Assembly: GCA_964343305.1 (NCBI GenBank)
Contig: CAYFJO010000375.1
Coordinates: 1 to 10,764 of the forward strand
Length of the DNA stretch: 10,764 bases
Source of the DNA: CAYFJO01 sp964343305
GTDB taxonomy: Bacteria > Planctomycetota > Planctomycetia > Pirellulales > Pirellulaceae
Reading direction: 5' to 3'
Part shown: positions 1-5,513 of the stretch, one piece after another
Position numbering within the stretch: the stretch's first letter is position 1
How the letters are laid out: every line of letters starts with the position of its first letter
Translations under genes and position numbers: made by a program
The notes under the pieces: model-generated
What the model was told of the DNA's origin: nothing
Seen by the model: the letters and a program-made list of their open reading frames with translations, nothing else
Database searches by the model: none

Positions 1-337
1 GGGCGACGTCCAAGACCCCTCGCTTGCGCGTCGGGTTAGTGAATAATCCGCGCTAACGTGTCGGGAGCGTTTAATTTGCAAATGTCGCGCCGGTTGAATA
101 GTCCTTGCATATCGCGTGTGGACTTTCAACATGAGCGAATCGGCGCGCAGGTTGTGTCACATTGGTACTCAGGCGGCGTTTTGCAATCGCGCAGCGGAAT
201 TTGAGACCAAACAACTCGCCATCTCCGCCTAGAATCGAGGCAAGCAAAGTGTGAGACGGATAGCCACCTATCCGCACACTTCGTTCGACTCGCTCGATGC
301 GAAAGCTTGCGGACGTAAACCTTGACCGCTGGTGACT
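1..337. other. Gene-free stretch with two short direct repeats
   Basis: No reading frame here looks like a protein: the available frames are rich in Arg, Cys and Ser, have no recognisable domain and no Shine-Dalgarno sequence. The only structure seen is a pair of 15-base elements near the left edge (CGCTTGCGCGTCGGG at 21-35 and CGCTAACGTGTCGGG at 51-65). The left edge may be the flank of a gene lying outside the window. Confidence 0.5.
21..65. repeat. Imperfect direct repeat, 15 bp, 30-bp period
   Basis: CGCTTGCGCGTCGGG (21-35) and CGCTAACGTGTCGGG (51-65) agree at 12 of 15 positions and start exactly 30 bp apart. The core CGCTAACG also occurs inside a small palindrome at 7987-8000. I recall short GC-rich motifs of this look being scattered in planctomycete intergenic DNA, but that cannot be checked here. 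Confidence 0.4.
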
Positions 338-766
338 TCACTTTTTCAGAGCATCGGCTACCTCGAACTGGTACTCGTACTCCACGTCGTCAATCACCAC
401 GATGGCTGTGCCGGAACCCTCGTGTTTGGCTTCAAAGTAGAATAGGTACGTCCCAGTTCCAACCATGTTGGGCACGATGAGATGCCGTATGCCGAGCTTC
501 GATCCGTAAATGGCGCCCTTGTCCCACTCACGGTCGACAACCTTCGGAATGGTGGTCGGAACAATCGGAAACGTGTACTCCAACTCAATCAAGTCTCCGG
601 CGGTCGCCCGGTAGCGGCCGGGCTCTGAAACTCGGCATCCTTTTACTTTGGCATCGACTCTTTTAGGCCGAATCACGTTGCCGCTAGGTTTTTCAGTCTT
701 GTCGGCCAAAGCAACGCAGTGAAGTAAACCAATCAAAAGCAGGGCAAAGGCAGCGCGGGCGAACAT
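338..766 (-). CDS. Small secreted protein of unknown function
   Basis: A 142-residue protein. Residues 1-21 form a typical Sec signal peptide: a short Arg-containing start, a hydrophobic core (residues 7-15) and an Ala-Leu-Ala end, so cleavage is expected before Asp22. Cys17 is preceded by His, so this is not a lipobox. The mature part of about 120 residues alternates hydrophobic and polar residues, as in a beta-sandwich. Its last third (VGTGTYLFYFEAKHEGSGTA, then a strand ending in FEV) resembles the C-terminal strands of chagasin-type I42 protease inhibitors. The NPTTGY loop of that family is absent, so this is only a fold-level suggestion. The start is well supported by AAGGAG 7 bases upstream. 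No neighbour points to a role, and the gene seems to stand alone. The existence of the gene is fairly sure; the function is unknown. Confidence 0.78.
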   Translation of the reverse strand: MFARAAFALLLIGLLHCVALADKTEKPSGNVIRPKRVDAKVKGCRVSEPGRYRATAGDLIELEYTFPIVPTTIPKVVDREWDKGAIYGSKLGIRHLIVPNMVGTGTYLFYFEAKHEGSGTAIVVIDDVEYEYQFEVADALKK

Positions 767-1259
767 GGCAATTCTCCTTTGAAGGGATTAATTGAGAGTT
801 CAAACGAAACATAGTCTTGCGGTTGATGGACTCTATCGAATACGTCGACTTTCCTTAACTCCCAGACAAGTCATTTCCACCGGTGCTGGACCCTTGTTCG
901 ATGGTGGTCGAGGGCTAACGGGGACTTATTGCGTGGCCGGAGCAATTAAGCTTGGGACATCGAGGGGATTCACGATGGGCATCGAGCAAGTCTCGTTCTG
1001 GTTCGGCAAGCAGAACTCGGATATGCATTGAACCCGTACTCCGCAATTCGTGATTGCAACACCGTGGCTTGTGCGAATCGTGCGCCAACTGTGACTTATG
1101 GATAAGGTTCCTCCAGCGCGGAAATTGAAACTGGTTTGGGTAGAGCCAAGGAGCGTGCGATTCGGCACACTTTGATTACCGTTTTCGCTCTGAGCTATTG
1201 GATTGAAGGGCGACAACAATCGGATTCGACGGCGTATCCACGCAGTATAGAATAACATC
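767..1259. other. Long intergenic region between divergent genes
   Basis: This stretch of 493 bases separates the divergent secreted-protein gene and the HypE-like gene, so both promoters should lie in it. Open frames exist on both strands, including one on the minus strand running into the HypE-like gene. None has a protein-like composition, a start signal or a family motif. I see no tRNA, strong terminator or clear operator. No promoter box is convincing enough to call. Confidence 0.5.
774..779 (-). promoter_or_regulatory. Shine-Dalgarno site of the small secreted protein
   Basis: The minus strand reads AAAGGAGAATTGCC directly before the ATG at 766. The AAGGAG core sits 7 bases from the start codon. 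This fixes the start and supports the frame as a real gene. Confidence 0.7.
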
Positions 1260-2273
1260 ATGACAAACCTACCGATTGGAAAATTACCACCAGAACTGCT
1301 GAAGGATTTGTTGAATCGATTCTCGACATCAGACAAGCGCGTCGTCGTGGGGCCGGGAATTGGTGAAGACGCCGCGATCATCGATATGGGAGATCGATAT
1401 CTGGTCGCAAAGACCGATCCGGTGACGTTCGCTACCGACCAGATCGGCTGGTACGCCGTCCACGTTAACGCAAATGACGTTGCATGTTGTGGAGCGACGC
1501 CTCGTTGGTTCCTCGCGACTTTGCTGATGCCGGAGAACGACACGACTCCCGAACTCGTTGAAACAGTCTTTCAGCAGATTGCTGAAGCGTGCGAGTCATT
1601 GGGTGTTTCGCTTTGCGGTGGCCACACGGAAATTACTTACGGGCTTGAAAGGCCAATTGTTGTCGGACAGATGTTGGGGGAAGTCGCACTGGATCAACAC
1701 CTTACGAGCAGTGGCGCACAAGTCGGCGACAAAATCATTTTGACAAAGAGCATCGCCGTGGAAGGTACAGTGTTAATGGTCAAGGAAAAACGTGACGAAT
1801 TGAGCGGTGTTCTTCCCGATGAAGCGTTACGACGATGTAAAGGCCTTTTGCGAGATCCAGGTATCAGTGTCGTTCGAGAGGCCGAACTTGCGATTAAAGT
1901 TGGCGGTGTCCACGCCCTACATGATCCGACCGAAGGCGGCGTTGCGACAGGTCTGCTAGAGCTTGCTCAGGCAGCCAATGTGGGGCTACTCATCGAGGAA
2001 CAACGACTTAGCGTTTTTCCAGAATGCGAATTGCTATGTCAACACTTCGGTATAGATCCACTTGGCTTGATCGCCTCGGGGAGTTTGTTGATTGCCGCAG
2101 ATCAAATCCACGCATTATCGATCGTTAACCATCTCAATTCGGAAAATATCTCGGCATCGGTAATCGGCGAGGCTGTTCCGGCTAGTGAGGGTTGCCGAAT
2201 TCGGAAGACGGATCAAACCCTTCGTGGCTTGCCGACTTTTGCACGCGACGAAATAACACGATTGTTCGAGTAA
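1260..2273 (+). CDS. AIR synthase-related protein, HypE-like
   Basis: A protein of 337 residues with the two-domain PurM/AIR-synthase fold of HypE, ThiL and SelD. The N-terminal ATP-binding domain shows GPGIGEDAAI at 31-40, the acidic TDP at 52-54 and the helix HVNANDVACCGATP at 68-81. CGGHTEI follows at 119-125. The C-terminal domain carries HDPTEGGVATGLLELA at 221-236, which is close to HypE. True HypE ends in Pro-Arg-Ile-Cys, whose cysteine carries the carbamoyl/cyano group for NiFe-hydrogenase assembly. This protein ends in RLFE and has no such cysteine, and no hydrogenase or other hyp gene is nearby. It is better read as an ATP-dependent AIR-synthase-family enzyme of unknown substrate than as HypE. 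No clear Shine-Dalgarno sequence precedes the ATG, but the homology begins right at this start. Thiamine-monophosphate kinase is a less likely alternative. Confidence 0.88.
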   Translation: MTNLPIGKLPPELLKDLLNRFSTSDKRVVVGPGIGEDAAIIDMGDRYLVAKTDPVTFATDQIGWYAVHVNANDVACCGATPRWFLATLLMPENDTTPELVETVFQQIAEACESLGVSLCGGHTEITYGLERPIVVGQMLGEVALDQHLTSSGAQVGDKIILTKSIAVEGTVLMVKEKRDELSGVLPDEALRRCKGLLRDPGISVVREAELAIKVGGVHALHDPTEGGVATGLLELAQAANVGLLIEEQRLSVFPECELLCQHFGIDPLGLIASGSLLIAADQIHALSIVNHLNSENISASVIGEAVPASEGCRIRKTDQTLRGLPTFARDEITRLFE

Positions 2274-2427
2274 TTGTCCGAAACGAAAACACCCGGAACA
2301 TACCGAATTTAGGCGGTAATATCGTCAACCCACAAGAAAGGAATGACTCTTGCTACAACAAAGTGCGACTGCAATGCCAAACGCACGCACGACAATTCAA
2401 CCGTGTTTCCTTTGTTGAAGTGCAAAG

Positions 2428-2640
2428 ATGACCAACAAACGACAGATTGCATATTTCTCCATGGAGATCGGGCTTCATCTGGATGTGCCGACGTATGCAG
2501 GTGGTCTGGGTGTGCTCGCAGGTGACACAATCTGTTCACGGAAATGGACGTGGCGCACCTCAACTCGCCGTGGCCGATCTGCTCGTCGCGGGATGAGGCG
2601 ATTCGCGCTATTGACCAAAGAGGGTTTGGTTTGTCGTTAA
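2428..2640 (+). pseudogene. Remnant of alpha-glucan (glycogen) phosphorylase, N-terminus only
   Basis: The frame starts MTNKRQIAYFSMEI and continues with PTYAGGLGVLAGDTI at about residues 21-35. This is the hallmark N-terminus of the short, bacterial/archaeal-type alpha-glucan phosphorylases, which release glucose-1-phosphate from glycogen or maltodextrin. In intact enzymes a segment of the type RSAADLxVPMVAV should follow directly. Here the similarity stops near position 2532. The remaining ~35 codons are Arg-rich, out-of-frame-looking sequence up to a stop at 2640. Family members are many hundreds of residues long, so this 70-residue frame cannot be active: all catalytic and pyridoxal-phosphate residues are missing. 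An internal deletion that joined the glgP start to other DNA is the simplest reading. A separate protein-like frame overlaps the end (2526-2648). Confidence 0.72.
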
Positions 2641-2648
2641 GTCTATAA
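2526..2648 (+). pseudogene. Possible C-terminal fragment of an unidentified gene
   Basis: In the frame one base behind the phosphorylase remnant, directly after a TGA at 2523-2525, about 40 codons read like ordinary protein. They include FTEMDVAHLNSPWPI and, later, DEAIRAIDQRGFGLSL, ending in TAA at 2646-2648. There is no plausible start of its own. The composition (acidic, balanced, with a helix-like DEAIRAID) is much more protein-like than the Arg-rich translation in the phosphorylase frame. It may be the 3' end of another gene that was fused to the glgP start by a deletion. I do not recognise the family. The last bases overlap the stop of the convergent methyltransferase gene. Confidence 0.35.
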
Positions 2649-3671
2649 TGCTTTCGATACGGGGAGCGGTTGTTCTGTTGGCCCTGGCCGTGGCACAGGG
2701 CAGTATTCCCAAGTTTGTCGCAACAGAGTTGTCGGAGGCTGGATGCCTCGGAATTGATATTGCCACGATTCGGTGACGAGCAGACACAGGCACATCAATA
2801 ACGTGTGTCGTGGACGCCGTAGCATCTGTTTGCCGAGTTCATGCCAGATCCGGGGTCCGGTACGGGACGCCGTCAACATGCGGCGCACGCGGGCGAAACA
2901 CTGCTCGGAAGTAAGGTGATAATCGGCGGTCCCATCTACTTCGCCAGCGAGGCAAAAGTACGGCCGCGCGCAGCGTTCGAGTTGGCCCACTTCCGGATAG
3001 AAACCGCCGAACGTCTTTTGCAACATGGCGTAGTGGAATTTGGCCGACAACCACGGAAAGGCGAATGGGCCTTTGAGTAACTCCTGGTTGTGCATTGCCG
3101 GTGAGCATTCGTTGCGGTGAATGATCGTGGTTGCAAATCGCCGCGATGGCGACGTCGGATCAAGCACGCGGTGACAAATGCGGAACAACTCACGGTACAT
3201 CTCGTCCGCTTTGCCCGCCAGTACGTCGCCCGGCTGCACGAAGTGCTCGACCGATCCATTCGCGATGACTCCGTCGAACTGCCCCGTCCATTCGTCGCCG
3301 ATGTCGCGGTAGTCAAGCAAGCGCACATCGAGGCCACACATGCGACCGTGCTCAACCTGAGGTGGAGAAATGGTGATACCGGTGGCCACCGCCCCGCGCC
3401 GCCGGGCAGATTCCAACAGGGTTGCGTAACCGCAGCCGAGGTCCAGAATCCGAGAACCCGATTGGCAGTCGACCTCGTCTAGCAGCCACTCGATCTGATT
3501 CCGCTGCGCTTGTTCGTATGAGATCGAAGGATCGCCGCAGTATATCCCTTCGGTCAGATCTTGCAGACCACAAGCGGGGAAGATGCAGTCGAAAAAGTTG
3601 TAACAGTTAGCGACGTTTGTCCGCATTTCGACTTTGTCGCGGAAGTCCGTCGCTTTGGCTCTCTGGATCAT
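2643..3671 (-). CDS. Cyclopropane-fatty-acid-synthase-like SAM methyltransferase
   Basis: A 342-residue class I methyltransferase of the CFA/mycolic-acid-cyclopropane-synthase type. These enzymes methylate lipid acyl chains or other small hydrophobic acceptors at the membrane surface. SAM motif I is ILDLGCGYATLL at 75-86. ATGITISPPQ at 96-105 matches the TGIT(I/L)S segment of CFA synthases. LLDYRD at 117-122 and FDGVIANGSVEHF at 131-143 supply the next motifs, with Glu141 at the conserved family Glu. FYPEVGQLE and DGTADYHLTSEQ in the C-terminal half fit the family pattern around the acceptor site. It is somewhat shorter than E. coli Cfa and has little of the N-terminal extension. A GTG 12 codons upstream is possible, but the ATG at 3671 has GGAG 7 bases ahead, so it is chosen. 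The protein is unusually rich in Cys in its first 111 residues. Exact substrate unknown. Confidence 0.85.
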   Translation of the reverse strand: MIQRAKATDFRDKVEMRTNVANCYNFFDCIFPACGLQDLTEGIYCGDPSISYEQAQRNQIEWLLDEVDCQSGSRILDLGCGYATLLESARRRGAVATGITISPPQVEHGRMCGLDVRLLDYRDIGDEWTGQFDGVIANGSVEHFVQPGDVLAGKADEMYRELFRICHRVLDPTSPSRRFATTIIHRNECSPAMHNQELLKGPFAFPWLSAKFHYAMLQKTFGGFYPEVGQLERCARPYFCLAGEVDGTADYHLTSEQCFARVRRMLTASRTGPRIWHELGKQMLRRPRHTLLMCLCLLVTESWQYQFRGIQPPTTLLRQTWEYCPVPRPGPTEQPLPVSKAL

Positions 3672-3678
3672 CCGGTTT

Positions 3679-3682
3679 CTCC
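3679..3682 (-). promoter_or_regulatory. Shine-Dalgarno site deciding the methyltransferase start
   Basis: The minus strand reads TTTGGAGAAACCGG just before the ATG at 3671, with GGAG 7 bases from it. The upstream in-frame GTG at 3707 has no comparable site, so translation probably starts at 3671. Confidence 0.6.
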
Positions 3683-3864
3683 AAACGCTCCTTGTCGCAG
3701 CAATCACGGCGATGAATGTGTATTTTAGACCAGGCGCTGAGGAGTATGTATCGCATCCATCATGATTCTCCGATGGTGGATTCCACTACCGTTGGTGCGT
3801 GGTCTGGCGACTTTGATGCGGTGCGGAATCTGATCCGGCACGGGCAATGCGCCGAGGTTGCATG

Positions 3865-3870
3865 AGGAGG
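3865..3870 (+). promoter_or_regulatory. Strong Shine-Dalgarno sequence AGGAGG
   Basis: A full AGGAGG lies 4 bases before ATG 3875 and 7 bases before a second ATG at 3878, the latter being ideal spacing. It is the strongest ribosome-binding sequence seen in the window, yet it serves only a 43-44 codon frame. Confidence 0.45.
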
Positions 3871-3874
3871 CACG

Positions 3875-4009
3875 ATGATGGAGACCAAGAAACAAAATCG
3901 TCGGGTGGACAACAGCAAAGCTCCGCCGCTCCTTCACGGCCAACGACGGGAAATGTCGGCGTGCGGGGCTCGTCGGCGTCGTCCACCAGCTGCAAGGTGC
4001 TTGGTGTAA
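3875..4009 (+). CDS. Possible small basic protein (44 aa)
   Basis: ATGATGGAG opens a 44-codon frame (43 from the second ATG) that ends in TAA at 4007-4009. The product is strongly basic, starting METKKQNRR and ending with a run of Arg and ARCLV. It has no signal peptide, no membrane segment and no known motif. The main support is the complete AGGAGG ahead of it. Another short frame in the same register (3716-3865) stops just before it, and its TGA overlaps the Shine-Dalgarno site. The Arg-rich make-up is also what non-coding GC-rich DNA gives, so this may be chance. No function is suggested. Confidence 0.25.
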   Translation: MMETKKQNRRVDNSKAPPLLHGQRREMSACGARRRRPPAARCLV

Positions 4010-4172
4010 GCCGCCGATGTTTGCATCCATTGCTCGACCGGCGGGAGTCGTACTCACCTGTCTTCGGCGATTGCGCACCGCGAGAGTTAAATTAATCGAA
4101 TCGCGATTGGCACGCGGCCACTCAAAAGGATTACAATTATCGATACAGAAACGCTGCAACTTTTTCTCTTAC

Positions 4173-4176
4173 GGAG
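4173..4176 (+). promoter_or_regulatory. Shine-Dalgarno site deciding the first oxidoreductase start
   Basis: GGAG lies 8 bases before the ATG at 4185. The frame is open for a further 56 codons upstream, but that part is Arg-rich and would bury the Tat signal, so the downstream ATG is preferred. Confidence 0.6.
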
Positions 4177-4184
4177 TCCCTAGC

Positions 4185-5414
4185 ATGAACCAAGACAACA
4201 AGAGCACGGGTGTGTCACGCCGAACGTTTGTCGCCAGCGCGGCGGTTGGCATGACGGCACCAATGATTGTGTCGCCCTACGTTTTGGGTGGACCTGATAA
4301 AACGTCACCCAGTGACGAATTTGGTGGAGCGTTGATTGGCTGCGGCGGTCGTGGCAAAGGAACTTTTGGATGCCTCGGACCAGGGGTTCGCATGTTGGCT
4401 CAGTGCGACGTGAAGTTCAAGGACCGCGCCGACAACAAAGTGTTTTACACCGACTTTCGCCGTGTTTTGGAACGGGACGATATTGACGTGGTTGCGATTG
4501 CAACTCATCCCGGTTGGCACGCGTTGATTTCGATCGCTGCTATGGAAGCCGGCAAGGACGTGGTGTGCGAGAAACCGATGTGCCGATTCATCTCCGAAGG
4601 CCGCGCGGTCGCCGATGCGGAGAAGCGATACGGACGCGTTTTTCAGATCGAAAGGAAGGGTGGGTATAGTCCGAACAAGGTCCGCAAGATCTTCGAGAGC
4701 GGGCTGCTGAAGAAGTGTGACTCGGTCTATGTCCGGCGCGGCGGCTTCAAGGTCAAAAGTTGGAGCGGCAAGGTGACGTATCCGGTCGACAGCGTGCCAG
4801 CCAATCTCGATTGGGATATGTACTGCGGGCCCGCTCCAATGCGGCCGTTTAACAAGCATCGCAACGGCGGCAGTCATCGTGGTTATTGGGATTACGAGGG
4901 CGGCGGACTGGGCGACATGTGCCACCACCATATTCACGCCGCGGCCTATCAATACGGCCGCGATCTAACCGCGCCAGTCGAGGTCATTCCTCATGCCCCA
5001 CCTGCGCATCCTGAAGCCTGCGGCATGTGGGGCTGGTGCGAATTGAAATATGCCGACGGATTTACAGTCGTCCTCGAAAGCGGCGAATGGGGTGAGAAGT
5101 ACGATCGGCTCAAACCACAACACACCAGCGAAGGCGACTTGCTAAAGCTGCTCAGCGAAGAAGATCGCAAGAAGCTGGATGAGTTGCCCGAGCCAGAGCG
5201 TCAGCCGTTCTTCCCCGAGGCGATACGCACGCGGCAGCAAACCGCCAGCCACGCTGAGCGATCACACCGCGTCGCCACGATCTATCACTTGGCTAACGTT
5301 GCTTTCCGCTGCGGACGGTCATTGAAGTTCGATCCTGACACCGAACAGATCGTTGGCGATGAAGAGGCAAATCGTCTGGTCAATCAACCGATGCGAGCAC
5401 CCTGGCGACTATAG
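4185..5414 (+). CDS. Tat-exported Gfo/Idh/MocA family oxidoreductase (1)
   Basis: A 409-residue NAD(P)-dependent dehydrogenase of the Gfo/Idh/MocA family, which oxidises or isomerises sugars, cyclitols and their derivatives. A twin-arginine signal (SRRTFVASAAV, Arg12-Arg13) suggests folded export with bound cofactor, as in glucose-fructose oxidoreductase. The Rossmann part has the glycine motif GCGGRGKG at 52-59, IATHPGWHAL at 105-114 and the family lysine in CEKP at 128-131. The catalytic DxxxH is Asp244-His248 within GDMCHHHIH. The Asp usually found three residues after the His is His251 here, giving an unusual HHHIH cluster. The end (GDEEANRLVNQPMRAPW) matches the C-terminal pattern of planctomycete members. 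It probably heads an operon with the HEAT protein and the second oxidoreductase, although a large palindrome follows its stop. Substrate not predictable. Confidence 0.9.
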   Translation: MNQDNKSTGVSRRTFVASAAVGMTAPMIVSPYVLGGPDKTSPSDEFGGALIGCGGRGKGTFGCLGPGVRMLAQCDVKFKDRADNKVFYTDFRRVLERDDIDVVAIATHPGWHALISIAAMEAGKDVVCEKPMCRFISEGRAVADAEKRYGRVFQIERKGGYSPNKVRKIFESGLLKKCDSVYVRRGGFKVKSWSGKVTYPVDSVPANLDWDMYCGPAPMRPFNKHRNGGSHRGYWDYEGGGLGDMCHHHIHAAAYQYGRDLTAPVEVIPHAPPAHPEACGMWGWCELKYADGFTVVLESGEWGEKYDRLKPQHTSEGDLLKLLSEEDRKKLDELPEPERQPFFPEAIRTRQQTASHAERSHRVATIYHLANVAFRCGRSLKFDPDTEQIVGDEEANRLVNQPMRAPWRL

Positions 5415-5419
5415 TTTCC

Positions 5420-5474
5420 GTAGGACGGGCACTCCTGCCCGACTTTCCGCGACGGGCAGGAGTGCCCGTCCTAC
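5420..5474. repeat. Perfect 22-bp inverted repeat with 11-base loop
   Basis: The left arm at 5420-5441 (core GGACGGGCACTCCTGCCC) and the right arm at 5453-5474 are exact reverse complements over 22 bases, separated by 11 bases. Each arm is itself partly self-complementary (GGGCA and TGCCC around CTCC). The unit can therefore form one long hairpin or two small ones. It begins 6 bases after the oxidoreductase stop and ends 39 bases before the next start. No T-run follows, so it is not a classical intrinsic terminator, though such RNA could stabilise the upstream message or dampen read-through. It looks like a REP/MITE-type dispersed palindrome. From memory, GTAGGACGGGC-type palindromes are numerous in planctomycete genomes. 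Confidence 0.85.
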
Positions 5475-5513
5475 AAATTGATCGAAAAAACAAAAGAACA
5501 AGGAAACGAAACC

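Larger units (their letters stand above)
3716..4184. other. GC-rich spacer, possible decayed or repeated sequence
   Basis: This spacer between the divergent methyltransferase and oxidoreductase genes should hold the promoters of both. Its middle (about 3890-4030) is clearly richer in GC than its flanks and stays open in several frames on both strands, including a 144-codon minus-strand frame at 3725-4159. None of these frames shows a domain. The only one with a good ribosome site is the small frame at 3875-4009, listed separately. A short inverted repeat, GGTGGAC near 3903 and GTCCACC near 3980, is present. The sequence could be a copy of a dispersed repeat, but this cannot be tested from one window. 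Confidence 0.4.

Noticed and set aside
810..850. Possible sigma-70-like promoter boxes
   Set aside because: Matches such as TTGCGG and TATCGA are too poor and too frequent by chance to call without transcript data.
792..1031. 79-codon plus-strand frame in the intergenic region
   Set aside because: No ribosome site, no recognisable motif and no protein-like pattern; more likely chance.
926..1543. 205-codon minus-strand frame reaching into the HypE-like gene
   Set aside because: More than half is antisense to a well-supported gene on the plus strand. It has no family motif, no ribosome site and a composition rich in Ser, Arg and Thr.
3672..3707. GTG start 12 codons upstream for the methyltransferase
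   Set aside because: No Shine-Dalgarno site there, whereas the ATG at 3671 has GGAG at good spacing.
3725..4159. 144-codon minus-strand frame in the GC-rich spacer
   Set aside because: The translation is Arg/Pro/His-rich without domain or start signal, and other frames of the same block are open as well, as expected for GC-rich DNA.
4017..4184. 56-codon N-terminal extension of the first oxidoreductase
   Set aside because: It would place the twin-arginine signal in the middle of the chain; the ATG at 4185 has GGAG 8 bases ahead.
4305..4952. 215-codon minus-strand frame inside the first oxidoreductase
   Set aside because: It is a shadow of the plus-strand gene, whose family motifs span the same bases.
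5415..5480. Palindrome as a classical rho-independent terminator
   Set aside because: The stem is strong, but no run of T follows on either strand and the next co-directional gene starts only 39 bases later.
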